A DNA stretch of 64,000 nucleotides from Sphingobacteriaceae bacterium (lineage in GTDB: Bacteria; Bacteroidota; Bacteroidia; B-17B0; Aurantibacillaceae): contig CANGGP010000008.1 in the NCBI GenBank assembly GCA_947453445.1, forward strand, positions 1 to 64,000, read 5' to 3'. Positions 53,201 through 61,403 of this stretch are shown in pieces (within the stretch, counting starts at the first letter, position 1; every line of letters begins with the position of its first letter). The notes beneath the pieces were generated by a model. It saw nothing but the letters and a program-made list of their open reading frames with translations, searched no databases and had not been told where the DNA came from. The position numbers were made by a program, and so were the translations under genes.

Positions 53201-53283
53201 TTTCCTTGTATTTCGATTGGTTTAAAATTGTATTAGACCGTTTGGGAAGTATTCCTGAACTCTTCAAGAAGAAGGAAGAGTAA
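50200..53283 (+). CDS. ABCG-type transporter with TerB-like N-terminal domain
   Basis: The 1027-residue fusion has an N-terminal helical TerB-like domain (about 1-145), a small beta-rich region (about 150-235), and an ABC ATPase. The ATPase has Walker A GGSGAGKST near 282-290, signature SGGQRKR near 389, Walker B VLFVDEPTSG near 408-417, and H-loop VVIHQPSSD. A linker carries C494-x-x-C497. The ABC-2 membrane domain begins about 585 and has five helices to about 790. A 180-residue hydrophilic insertion precedes the last helix near 985-1005. ATPase-first order and the GLSSRDS sequence resemble ABCG exporters. Its operon with a lipoprotein and two secreted proteins suggests an envelope export function; the substrate is unknown. 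Confidence 0.85.
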   Translation: MSERILRALMQMFAIIAKVDGVNNTGRLIVQSFLKQQLNLEQVDIYLKVFDEFLESHQNASKRKEGVAKRTSVNSVKVLKICTQINQELEQPQKVIVLIRLLEYIYSSEEITNQEFEFVNTVAETFNIPNDEYQKVKSFVADDVSVIPDDSDILVINHLEYGYQNNTRHIFCEPMSVDVRILQIESVSMYILRIYGKMELQLNGQGISRERIHIFTPGSSIRSSKIKPIYYSDIISRFLSDESKARITFEVKDLEYKFRGGKIGLRDININEDSGKLIGIMGGSGAGKSTLLNVLNGNEVPSAGSVSINGKNIHTQRAQIEGVIGHVSQDDLLIEELTVFENLFYNAKLCFGNLSDDVIAKNCNELLADLGLSETRHLKVGSPLDKTISGGQRKRLNISLELIREPSVLFVDEPTSGLSSRDSENIMDLLKELALKGKLIFVVIHQPSSDIYKMFDKLMILDVGGYPIYYGNPVDAVSYFKRLVNHVNADESECHHCGNVNPEQIFNIIESKVLDEYGNLTYNRKVSPITWNQHYKELIETGIHSEKKHTEIPESIFKIPNIFKQFVVFITRDIKSKLTNTQYLLINFIEAPLLAFILAYLVKYFNIDDENSKGYIFRDNENIPAYMFMSVVVALFIGLTVSAEEIIRDRKIRKRESFLNLSKGSYLWSKIMIMFVLSAIQTLTFVLVGNSILGIKGMYTDYWLVLFTASCFANMLGLNISSAFNSAVTIYILIPFLIIPQLLLAGVVVKFDKLNPSLASQGSVPLSGEVMASRWAFEALAVNQYKENKFEKMFYKEDKITSIASYKKDFWIQKITNKISKINNEVSAGKKLSEISHDIDLLHYELEKEGNYSKKVCPVLNDVSVSNYNETVGKSIQEYLVKTLKPFYIAKDNAARKRIDDTKVKLIEELSNDGLVKMEDDYTNESLTQLVKNANDISGERCLEKDGRFIQQTDPIYLDPKDSKFGRAQFFAPTKQFLGRRYGTFGFNICVIWIMSITLIISLYFDWFKIVLDRLGSIPELFKKKEE

Positions 53284-53284
53284 T

Positions 53285-54940
53285 CTAAAATTGGAAATAA
53301 ATAAATGGCTGCATTTCACCGCTCATTAATTGATACATGGTGAAGATGACTAGAATGGCAATGAGTCCAATCATCCAATAGGGTTGATGCGCAAACCAAT
53401 TCCGATACTTCAGTTTATATTTTTCCGGAATCCAGTGGATCAAATAACCAAAGGCCATTAAACTTAGGATATATGGATAAGACTGTAATACTTTAAAGAA
53501 AAGATTCATGGCAAAATGATTCGACAAACGATCAAAAATATTTGATACGATTTGCATTGAATCGCTTCTAAAAAAAATTCTGGTAAAACTGATAAACGTA
53601 AGTGTGATAAGCATCAAAACCATTTTAATAAAAAGGTTTTGGGTGTTTTTAAAAGGCGAAATTTTCAACCATAATTTATGAATGATTAAACCCAAACCGT
53701 TTAATCCGCCCCATATAATAAAGAGCCATGAGCTACCGTGCCATAATCCACCTAACAACATGGTGACCATTAAATTGATATTTGTATTAATGGCCGCTCT
53801 TATTTTTTTGAATACCAGGGCTAAACCAATTAACAATGCGACAAGTGCCAATAAAAAATAAAGTAACCAAAGCTTACCTGCCAGTAATACAAGAAATACA
53901 CACAAAATTAAGATGGCGATGTAAGAGCCAATGCTGCCTTGTCGATTTCCACCTAAAGGAATGTACAGATACTCTTGCAACCACGATGATAAAGAGATGT
54001 GCCAACGTTTCCAAAATTCACTTGTACTTGTTGCTTTATAAGGTGAATTAAAATTTGTTTTTAATCTGTAACCTAGTATTAAGGCCAATCCGATGGCCAT
54101 ATCGGTGTAGCCGCTAAAATCCATATAAATTTGCAGCGAGTATGCAAAAATACCAAATGTGGTTTCTAAGCCCGAATAATAATTTGGATTATCAAAAACC
54201 CTATCGATGAAATTTACTGCTAAATAATCGGCTACAATTTTTTTGATAAAACCGTTTAGAATCCAAAACAAAGCCATGCCAAATTCAACCCTGCTTAAGC
54301 GATAAGGTTGATAAATTTGATCGATAAAGTCGTGGGCCTTTACAATTGGGCCTGCCACCAAGTGCGGAAAAAAACTTACAAAAAAACCATAATCGGTGAT
54401 TGACTTTACCGGATTAACTTTTTGCCGATAAATATCAATGGTATATGATAAAGATTGGAAGGTGAAAAAAGAAACACCTACCGGCAGTAAAAGCTTATCG
54501 ACAGAAAAGTGACTTGAAAAAAAAGTGTTTGAGAACAACGCGAAGTGGTTCACAAATTGAAGATGGTGGTTGGTGATGGTGTTAAAGCTATCCACAAAAA
54601 AGTACGCATATTTAAAATATGATAATAATGTGAGGTTTATCAAAACACTTAATGTTAAGAAGAACTTTTTTGAGGCAATTCCTTTGCTATTGTGTATTTG
54701 TCGGGCAATTAAAAAATCGCTGCAAATCGTAAAAAGTAATAATAGAATAAAAACGCCACTTGTTTTAAAATAAAAAAAGAGACTAAAAAGTAAAAGATAA
54801 ATGACCTTTAAATTGTTACGCTTGTAAACAATTGAATAGCCAATGAGTAAGAGCAGAAAAAATCCCCAAAAAAACAATTGTGTAAACAGAAGCGGTTTGT
54901 CCTGAGAATAAGCAATTATTTGTTGAACAAAATCGAACAC
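53285..54940 (-). CDS. MBOAT family O-acyltransferase, AlgI-like
   Basis: A 551-residue polytopic membrane protein of the MBOAT family. FFTFQSLSYTIDIYRQKV, DFSGYTDMAIGLALILGYRL, SEFWKRWHISLSSWLQEYLYIPLGG and the catalytic His in LLGGLWHGSSWLFIIWGG are classic AlgI/DltB-type motifs. About eleven to twelve helices are seen. Such proteins move an acyl group, often acetyl, across the membrane to a partner that modifies a surface polysaccharide. Two SGNH-type genes directly upstream (4-base gap to the nearest) are the likely partners, as with AlgJ/AlgX. The target glycan is unknown. Confidence 0.93.
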   Translation of the reverse strand: MFDFVQQIIAYSQDKPLLFTQLFFWGFFLLLLIGYSIVYKRNNLKVIYLLLFSLFFYFKTSGVFILLLLFTICSDFLIARQIHNSKGIASKKFFLTLSVLINLTLLSYFKYAYFFVDSFNTITNHHLQFVNHFALFSNTFFSSHFSVDKLLLPVGVSFFTFQSLSYTIDIYRQKVNPVKSITDYGFFVSFFPHLVAGPIVKAHDFIDQIYQPYRLSRVEFGMALFWILNGFIKKIVADYLAVNFIDRVFDNPNYYSGLETTFGIFAYSLQIYMDFSGYTDMAIGLALILGYRLKTNFNSPYKATSTSEFWKRWHISLSSWLQEYLYIPLGGNRQGSIGSYIAILILCVFLVLLAGKLWLLYFLLALVALLIGLALVFKKIRAAINTNINLMVTMLLGGLWHGSSWLFIIWGGLNGLGLIIHKLWLKISPFKNTQNLFIKMVLMLITLTFISFTRIFFRSDSMQIVSNIFDRLSNHFAMNLFFKVLQSYPYILSLMAFGYLIHWIPEKYKLKYRNWFAHQPYWMIGLIAILVIFTMYQLMSGEMQPFIYFQF

Positions 54941-54943
54941 GCT

Positions 54944-56176
54944 TTAGTTTTTATAATTTATATACGCGTTATTAAAAGCCTCAAACATGAGTTTGCCAAT
55001 TATTTCATAACCCTTGGGTGTAAAGTGCACACGGTCTTTGGTGGCTAGACCTGCTTTGTTCCACTTGGCAATTGACTTGTAACCACCCATTACGGTGAAT
55101 AAATCCCAAACAATCACATTGTCCATTTTCATTAAATCATACATGGCATCTTTTGCAGCTATGGTGCGTTTGTTGGATGTTTTACGCTTTACAAAATTAT
55201 CGGTGGTGGTGGTGAGCAAGATTGTGGTTTTAGGACTTGCCAAACGAATCATGGTAATTAAACTGTCATAATTGTCGATGTAATTGTCTTTTTGAAATGA
55301 CTTTGATTGTGTATCGTTCACGCCCAAGGAGATAATTACTAAATCGGGGTGTAAGGTAGACAGTTGCTTCACAAATAATCCACACTTCAAAAATGAAGCA
55401 CTTGATGCGCCATTCATGCCAAGTCCGGCCAAATAAAAACCATTGGCGAAAGTATTTTCGATACTGAATCCATAAAGCATAAAATTTTTATTGAGGGTAT
55501 CTTTTCTTGTGACTTTAAAAGAAACTGAATCAAGGGCATTCGAAAAATTAAAAAGTGTATAACCGTTGGCTTCATCATCAATTCTGTCGACACTTCTGAT
55601 ATTGTTATTGCTTAATTCAAAAGAGAAGCTTGGATTAAAATTGTGATATACTTTAATACGATTAAAGGTGCTGCAATACGATTTATTTGTGAGCGATACG
55701 CCGAAGGCTGCTATTGAATCGTTGTTGGTAACACTCATGCAATTCATTCCTAGGTTCGGACAAATATCTTTTCCGATGGCCCAGCATTTTTTCCATTTGC
55801 CTTTTGAGAAAGAATGCGCGTATGGTTGTCCGTTTGTATGTGCAATTTGATATGGGAAAACAAAATAACCACCACCATTGGTATTAAAATTCTTTTGCAA
55901 TTCGGTTTCAAAGGTATTGCTCCAGGTGCCGCCTTGCACGTGCGAACCACCGATGTGAACTACTGTGATTTGATGGATGTTATTTTCTTTTAATTGATTC
56001 AGTTTATGGCATAATAATTCGAAGTTGGCATTGGCATTGGCATAGTGTAATCGATTTTGTTCTGTTTGAATAAAAGGGTAATTTTTTAAATCCTGTGCTA
56101 TCAAAGCCGGTTTAACCAAAAGTGTTAAGCAAAGGCAAAGAATTAATTTTAAATATGAATTGACTTGAATTTTCAA
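54944..56176 (-). CDS. Secreted SGNH/GDSL-like hydrolase, possible acetyltransferase partner
   Basis: A 410-residue protein with a signal peptide (KLILCLCLTLLVKPALIAQ). Catalytic blocks are VVHIGGSHVQGG (block I, Ser), ISLGVNDTQ (block III, Asn) and KDRVHFTPKGYEIIG (block V, Asp-x-x-His). The fold is the SGNH hydrolase, used both by esterases and by periplasmic O-acetyltransferases such as AlgX/AlgJ. Being four bases from the MBOAT gene, it probably accepts the acyl group and moves it to a glycan. A second SGNH gene follows upstream by four bases. Confidence 0.87.
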   Translation of the reverse strand: MKIQVNSYLKLILCLCLTLLVKPALIAQDLKNYPFIQTEQNRLHYANANANFELLCHKLNQLKENNIHQITVVHIGGSHVQGGTWSNTFETELQKNFNTNGGGYFVFPYQIAHTNGQPYAHSFSKGKWKKCWAIGKDICPNLGMNCMSVTNNDSIAAFGVSLTNKSYCSTFNRIKVYHNFNPSFSFELSNNNIRSVDRIDDEANGYTLFNFSNALDSVSFKVTRKDTLNKNFMLYGFSIENTFANGFYLAGLGMNGASSASFLKCGLFVKQLSTLHPDLVIISLGVNDTQSKSFQKDNYIDNYDSLITMIRLASPKTTILLTTTTDNFVKRKTSNKRTIAAKDAMYDLMKMDNVIVWDLFTVMGGYKSIAKWNKAGLATKDRVHFTPKGYEIIGKLMFEAFNNAYINYKN

Positions 56177-56180
56177 GAGA

Positions 56181-57647
56181 TTATTTTTTTGAAGATTTGT
56201 AAGCGTTATAATCGTTAATGAGGGCAGTGTATAACAAAGTGGCTATTTTTCGAGCACCTTGGGGACTAAAATGAATGTAATCGGTTGATGCTAAGTTTTG
56301 ATCGACCCAACCCGGCATACTGTTTTTGCCGCCCATGCAATCATACATATCGAAAAAAGCGCAATCACTGTCAAGCACTGCCTTTTTAATAGCATTGCGA
56401 ATTTCTTCCAAAAAGGGATAGGTTACATAAGAAGTTCCTTGTTTGATAGACATATCAGAAGGACCAATAAATAAGATACTGGCATTGGGTGCTAATTTCT
56501 TTACAATGGTGATTTGATTTTTGATGTAATTACCATAATTGGCGGCCATAGTGGCATCCTTTACCGATGGCAACACATTACCACCAAATTGTAAAATGAT
56601 CAATTTTACATTGAGGTAATTAAAAAAATCTTTCATTTGTTGTGCATTAATTTGGTGAAAGAAAGTTCCGCTACTGCCTCTTAAAGCAATATTATCAATG
56701 TATACACCTTTATCGCTTTCAAGTGAAAGTGCGTAAAAATTAGGTGAATCTTTGCCTGAAAATTTAAAAGTATGTGAGAGTGATCCTAGTCCAACCTGAT
56801 ATTCCATCACGTTCATTAATCCCCCGGCGCTAATACTGTCGGCCGCCACCAAGGCAGGACCATCATAAAATTCGGTCCATGTTTTTGTTTTGCTACCACC
56901 ATAAAATAACTTCACTTTTTTATAGCCCATGGCATTTGATCCACCGAGTTTTGTAGTTGACACCATTAAGTTGCTGGCGATGTAATCGCTGGTATCATAA
57001 ATTTTTTTGGGTTCCATAAACCTTGTGAAGCCGGCCATCACACCAAAATTATTGTGTGTAATACGGGGATCTTTCATGGTAAACACGCCATAGCGGTCCC
57101 AACCCGGCCCATTCACAATTTTGTTGGTAACACTCGGAGAAATTGGCATTAAGGAAATAAGTCCCGGACCTGAGCCACCAAACAAGGCTTGAAACTTTAA
57201 ACGCAGATAGTCGGTTATTCTATCACCTTCTATTTGGCTATCGCCATAATGCAGCACCCGAATCGATTGGCTTGAGTTTTTAATATTGTACAAGGATTCA
57301 AAAAAATTATTGAGTGCAGCTTTGTTTTTGTATTGAATGTGTGTAATGAGTTTAGAAACTGAATCCCTTTTTTGTTGTTGTGTAGGATGATTTTGATCCT
57401 TTGATTCTAATGAATCCAGCGAATCAAGTTCATCAATTGTTTCTAAAAGCGTGCTGATATTTTTGGTGTTTTTTGTTTCAAAAAGTTCGCTTGTGCTTGG
57501 AAATTTTAACGCAAGTTGTTTATTGAACGCGATGCCGTTTTTAGGAAAAATAAAGCTCAAGCCCAAAAGGGCAGCAAATAAAATCAAGCCAAAAACCAAA
57601 GTATGAAAAGGTTTGTGCATCCTTAAAAATAAAAAAGGCTTCCCCAC
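56181..57647 (-). CDS. Second SGNH/GDSL-like protein, membrane-anchored
   Basis: A 488-residue protein with an N-terminal hydrophobic anchor (TLVFGLILFAALLGLSFIF) preceded by charged residues, followed by a spacer. The SGNH domain has VLHYGDSQIEGDRITDYLR (block I), LILQFGGNVLP (block III, Asn) and TDYIHFSPQGARKIA (block V). It is a diverged relative of the next gene, longer by an N-terminal region with a D/S/E-rich linker. It heads the operon of two SGNH proteins and the MBOAT acyltransferase. The pair of SGNH proteins may split the roles of acyl transfer and chain trimming, which is inference. Confidence 0.85.
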   Translation of the reverse strand: MGKPFLFLRMHKPFHTLVFGLILFAALLGLSFIFPKNGIAFNKQLALKFPSTSELFETKNTKNISTLLETIDELDSLDSLESKDQNHPTQQQKRDSVSKLITHIQYKNKAALNNFFESLYNIKNSSQSIRVLHYGDSQIEGDRITDYLRLKFQALFGGSGPGLISLMPISPSVTNKIVNGPGWDRYGVFTMKDPRITHNNFGVMAGFTRFMEPKKIYDTSDYIASNLMVSTTKLGGSNAMGYKKVKLFYGGSKTKTWTEFYDGPALVAADSISAGGLMNVMEYQVGLGSLSHTFKFSGKDSPNFYALSLESDKGVYIDNIALRGSSGTFFHQINAQQMKDFFNYLNVKLIILQFGGNVLPSVKDATMAANYGNYIKNQITIVKKLAPNASILFIGPSDMSIKQGTSYVTYPFLEEIRNAIKKAVLDSDCAFFDMYDCMGGKNSMPGWVDQNLASTDYIHFSPQGARKIATLLYTALINDYNAYKSSKK

Positions 57648-57717
57648 GAAAGAAAGTTCTTAAAAAGAGTTGTTGACAAAGTGTATTGAATAATTATGGT
57701 CATTAAATACGAGTGCA

Positions 57718-57725
57718 TACCTTTG
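57718..57725 (+). promoter_or_regulatory. Candidate -7 element for miaA, TACCTTTG
   Basis: TACCTTTG matches TAnnTTTG and ends 5 bases before the GTG at 57731. It lies after an alternative in-frame GTG at 57713, so if real it makes 57731 the true start. The -33 TTG is not obvious. Confidence 0.4.
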
Positions 57726-57730
57726 CCGGA

Positions 57731-58639
57731 GTGCAAAATAAAGCCAAATATTTAATTGTGATTGGTGGTGCCACGGCAGTTGGCAAAACAGCTTTGGCGA
57801 TTGCGCTGGCCAAACATTACGGCACGGTTATCATTTCGGCGGATTCGCGACAATTTTATCAAGAAATGAGCATTGGTACAGCGAAACCAAGCAACGATGA
57901 ACTCATGGCCGTTAAACATTATTTTATTAATAACAAACATGTGGGAGAACTATTTGGTGCCGGGCATTTTGCGAAGGAAGCCAATTTGTTGATAGAAGAG
58001 TTATTTCAAAGTCACAATAAAATAATTGTGGTTGGCGGATCCGGACTATACATTAATGCACTATTAAACGGGGTGGATGAATTTGAGGAAGTGCCATTAT
58101 CGGTTCGCGAAAATTTAAATGCAAGTTATCAGGAAAAAGGATTGACTTGGCTTCAAAATGAATTAAAAAGCATTGATGAAAAGTACTATCAGGAAGTAGA
58201 CATCAACAATCCGCAGCGCATGATACGGGCATTAGAGATATTTCAACATACCGGTATACCCTACTCTGAATTTTTAAAGAAAGAGCTTGTACAAAATAAA
58301 TACAATACTATTTCAATATTTGCAGATATACCAAGACCATTGTTGTATGACAGAATAAACCAACGTGTTGATGCAATGATGGCCAATGGTTTGTTAGAAG
58401 AAGTGAAAGCATTAACAGCTTATAAAGACTTGAATGCTTTAAAAACAGTTGGATACAAGGAACTATTCGATTATTTGGAAGGTAAATGTAAATTGAGTGA
58501 AGCAGTTGAAAAGATCAAGCAACACAGCAGGAATTATGCCAAGCGACAAATTACTTGGTTTAAAAATAAAACCAAATTTAAAACATTTGATCCGCGAGAA
58601 ATAGAACCGATTATTGATTATATAGAAAAATCATCCTAA
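57731..58639 (+). CDS. miaA: tRNA dimethylallyltransferase
   Basis: MiaA adds a dimethylallyl group from DMAPP to A37 of tRNAs reading U-initial codons. Motifs are IGGATAVGKTALAIALA (P-loop), ISADSRQFYQEMSIGTAKPS (catalytic Asp), FINNKHVGELFGAGHFAKEA, VGGSGLYINALLNG, NPQRMIRALEI and LKTVGYKELFDYL. The 302-residue length is normal. Two GTG codons at 57713 and 57731 could start it; I choose 57731 because a promoter-like element lies between them and homologues begin near the P-loop. Six bases earlier would also be tolerable. ispH in this window makes its substrate DMAPP. The MFS gene follows with no gap. Confidence 0.92.
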   Translation: MQNKAKYLIVIGGATAVGKTALAIALAKHYGTVIISADSRQFYQEMSIGTAKPSNDELMAVKHYFINNKHVGELFGAGHFAKEANLLIEELFQSHNKIIVVGGSGLYINALLNGVDEFEEVPLSVRENLNASYQEKGLTWLQNELKSIDEKYYQEVDINNPQRMIRALEIFQHTGIPYSEFLKKELVQNKYNTISIFADIPRPLLYDRINQRVDAMMANGLLEEVKALTAYKDLNALKTVGYKELFDYLEGKCKLSEAVEKIKQHSRNYAKRQITWFKNKTKFKTFDPREIEPIIDYIEKSS

Positions 58640-59899
58640 ATGAAGCTTGTATTAAATTTATTTCAGGATTATAAAAACATTGCCTTACCTGTAAAGAATG
58701 TAATTGTTTCGGAGTTTTTCATACAATTGGTGAATGCAACGTTCATGAACATACTTCCATTGTACATGCACCGCGAAGGATTTACTGCGCAAGAAATTGC
58801 TTTGTTTATTACCTTCCGTTTTATTGGGGTTTTCGCACTGGCATTGCCTTTGGGGCGTTTTATGAAAAATAGAAAATTAATGCCTTTGTTTTTTTTAAGT
58901 AATTATTGTGTGCCATTTTTTGGCATCATGATTGTTATTTGCATTAGTCTACACTTAAAAATTTTAACCTTGGTTACCTTGGTATTATGGGGCGCTTCCT
59001 TTACTTTTATGCAGATTCCTGTATTTCCGTTTATCTTGAGAAATGCCGGCAAAGATGTGCAAACTGCAGCCATTTCTTTGAGCTATAGTACATGGAGTTT
59101 TGGCGGAATCATCAGCGGTTCGGTAATTGCGATTTTGGATTATATAAACCCTGTATTTTTTGATGAAAAATTTATCTTGTTACTTTTTTCTGTGTTGGGC
59201 TTTGGCGGCATTTTTTATTTGAAGCGCATTGTGAACTTTAATGAAATTCAGATTGACGAAAAGCAGGAAGTTGAATTGGTTGGCGACAATAAAACAGATT
59301 GGCCAATTGTATTTAAGGCATTGATTCCAACCTTGATCATTGCAACCGGTGCCGGACTCACAATTCCATTTATCAGTTTGTTTTTTGACGAGGTGCATCA
59401 TGTTGGTAAAGGCGGATTTTCGGTTTTAAGCTTTATAGCATCTTTGCTTGTGGCCTTTTTTGCTTTGTTGGTTCCACACATAAAAGAAAAAATAGGCTAT
59501 CAAATTGCCATTCCGAGCACACAATCATTGGCTGTGATATCACTGGTAGCATTGGCTACAACGCAATTTTACGCGCAACTGCCCATTGCAGTAGTGATAG
59601 CAGCCATTTGTTATTTATTGCGACAACCCTTGATGAACATGGCAGGACCAATGACTTCTGAATTGGTTTTGAATTATGTGGGTAAAAAAAACAGAGAAAT
59701 AACCAGTGCGCTCATTTCGGCGATTTGGAGTGGCAGTTGGGTGGTAAGCGGGTTTATGGTAACCGTTATGTTTGGTTATGATTTTACTTTCGCAACCATC
59801 TTTTTAATTACGGCCTTGCTTTATGCTTTTGGTGTGGTGATGTATTATTTACTAATTTTAGATTACAATGCACGACATGCGCAAGGTAAAATTGAATAA
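58640..59899 (+). CDS. Major facilitator superfamily transporter
   Basis: A 419-residue membrane protein with twelve predicted helices in two halves (NATFMNILPLYMHREGFTAQEIALFI and GAGLTIPFISLFFDEVHHVGKG mark the halves). Each half has the MFS loop: ALPLGRFMKNRKLMP between helices 2 and 3 and HIKEKIGYQ after the seventh to eighth helices. The substrate cannot be read. The ATG directly follows the miaA stop, and its end overlaps the next gene by 32 bases, so the three genes form an operon. Confidence 0.87.
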   Translation: MKLVLNLFQDYKNIALPVKNVIVSEFFIQLVNATFMNILPLYMHREGFTAQEIALFITFRFIGVFALALPLGRFMKNRKLMPLFFLSNYCVPFFGIMIVICISLHLKILTLVTLVLWGASFTFMQIPVFPFILRNAGKDVQTAAISLSYSTWSFGGIISGSVIAILDYINPVFFDEKFILLLFSVLGFGGIFYLKRIVNFNEIQIDEKQEVELVGDNKTDWPIVFKALIPTLIIATGAGLTIPFISLFFDEVHHVGKGGFSVLSFIASLLVAFFALLVPHIKEKIGYQIAIPSTQSLAVISLVALATTQFYAQLPIAVVIAAICYLLRQPLMNMAGPMTSELVLNYVGKKNREITSALISAIWSGSWVVSGFMVTVMFGYDFTFATIFLITALLYAFGVVMYYLLILDYNARHAQGKIE

Positions 59900-61382
59900 G
59901 CAAATATATGTTTTTTTGATGGCTGCGTGCTTCGCTATCAAAGGAATGGGCCAAACTACTCAATTCAATCTACAACAAGGTTCAAGTATTTTTTTTAATC
60001 ACAAAGTGTATTGTTTTGGCATTGCTGCCATTAAACAGGATGTGAAATTTATGGTGTATCAATGTGATGCATCATTAAAAGTTTTGGATAGTTTTTCTAT
60101 TGAGTTACCAAAAAACAGCATCAACAATTATTTGAACTTTCATGCCGATACACTACATCAATTTCTAAACATATATTTACAAGAAAAAAACACCAAGCAT
60201 GTTGATATTCTGAGATTGAATCATGGTCTCAATTTACATTGTCATCTTAAAAAAGTGGAAGTGGCAAGGCTTAATAATAGCGCTTTGTTAGGCGAGCAAG
60301 CATTGCTTTTAAAAAACACTGCCTTTGTCATCAAAAGTGTGATTGACAGCACTGGCGCACAATACTACTTAAATAAGTATGCTCTAAAATCAGACAAAGA
60401 AAACTTTGACTATCAATTAAAATGGCAATATCCCTTCGAACGCAAGCACATACAATTTGTTGAGTTTTTAAAAGTTGATACGCAATATATTCAATTGCAT
60501 GTGAAAATTTTAAAAGGTGCAAAAGCCGGTCAGTATTATTTAAAAATTGATGCGAATAGCGGACAACTTTTAAAGGCTACAAAAATAAGTGAGGGGGCTG
60601 AATCGCATTATATGCCGGGTGTTAGTACTTATTTTAGCGCAGAAAAAAGCATCCGTTTAATGGGCCAAAAATTAATATCCAAACAATATAAACCAGAGTT
60701 AAATTACGTTTCGGCGGCAGGAGAAACGGCAGTACTATTATACAGCATGTTGATTGATTCAATCGGTGAAATTAGTGAACGCAGAGAATTTAAAATTCCC
60801 ATTAAGGAGCTTACATCCGGAAATAATAAAACAAATCAGTTGTATCTGTTAAAAATGGTAAAAGCAACGCGATTAAACTCAGGCAATATTGAAATTGAGT
60901 TTGATGTATTTAAAAATGATTTACAGCAAATCAAGTGCTTTTATTATTGTCAATCACAAACATGTAACTTAAAATATGATGGTGAAAAATACAACTTGGA
61001 TAACACTTTGATACAGTCGAATTTAGAAATTGAAAATTTTTACCGTACCAATGATAAATTAAACATGAATGGAAAGCTTTGTTTAGATAGCGTTTACAAG
61101 CTTTATGAGGTTTATGGTAAAAAATTAAATATGCCAGTGAAACTAAATTTTAAATCGGATGCGTTCAACAACGGTAATTGGTTATTATCAAAAAATGATG
61201 TTTTAAAAAAGCAAATTGTGATTTCATATTTGGCCCCAAAGGATAAAATTTATCAATTAAAAACCATTGAAAACATTGCCAGTGATAAAAATCCACACAT
61301 CCTGTTTCCAAACACAAACAATTTTATCCTTGGCTATCAACCGGATGAGAAAATTTTTCAATTGTGGCTTAAGCAATGGTAA
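59877..61382 (+). CDS. Secreted protein of unknown function
   Basis: The 501-residue product has a signal peptide (MRKVKLNKQIYVFLMAACFA, then IKGMGQT). The mature part is beta-rich with repeated short strands (VYCFGIAAIKQDVKFMVYQ, TAFVIKSVIDSTGAQYYLNK, EKIFQLWLKQW at the end) and could be a propeller. No family, catalytic motif or sorting domain is recognised. I start at ATG 59877; another ATG at 59868 is possible. It overlaps the MFS gene and precedes a DUF4293 gene by 21 bases. Confidence 0.72.
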   Translation: MRKVKLNKQIYVFLMAACFAIKGMGQTTQFNLQQGSSIFFNHKVYCFGIAAIKQDVKFMVYQCDASLKVLDSFSIELPKNSINNYLNFHADTLHQFLNIYLQEKNTKHVDILRLNHGLNLHCHLKKVEVARLNNSALLGEQALLLKNTAFVIKSVIDSTGAQYYLNKYALKSDKENFDYQLKWQYPFERKHIQFVEFLKVDTQYIQLHVKILKGAKAGQYYLKIDANSGQLLKATKISEGAESHYMPGVSTYFSAEKSIRLMGQKLISKQYKPELNYVSAAGETAVLLYSMLIDSIGEISERREFKIPIKELTSGNNKTNQLYLLKMVKATRLNSGNIEIEFDVFKNDLQQIKCFYYCQSQTCNLKYDGEKYNLDNTLIQSNLEIENFYRTNDKLNMNGKLCLDSVYKLYEVYGKKLNMPVKLNFKSDAFNNGNWLLSKNDVLKKQIVISYLAPKDKIYQLKTIENIASDKNPHILFPNTNNFILGYQPDEKIFQLWLKQW

Positions 61383-61403
61383 ATCATTCGTTAAATTTGA
61401 AAT

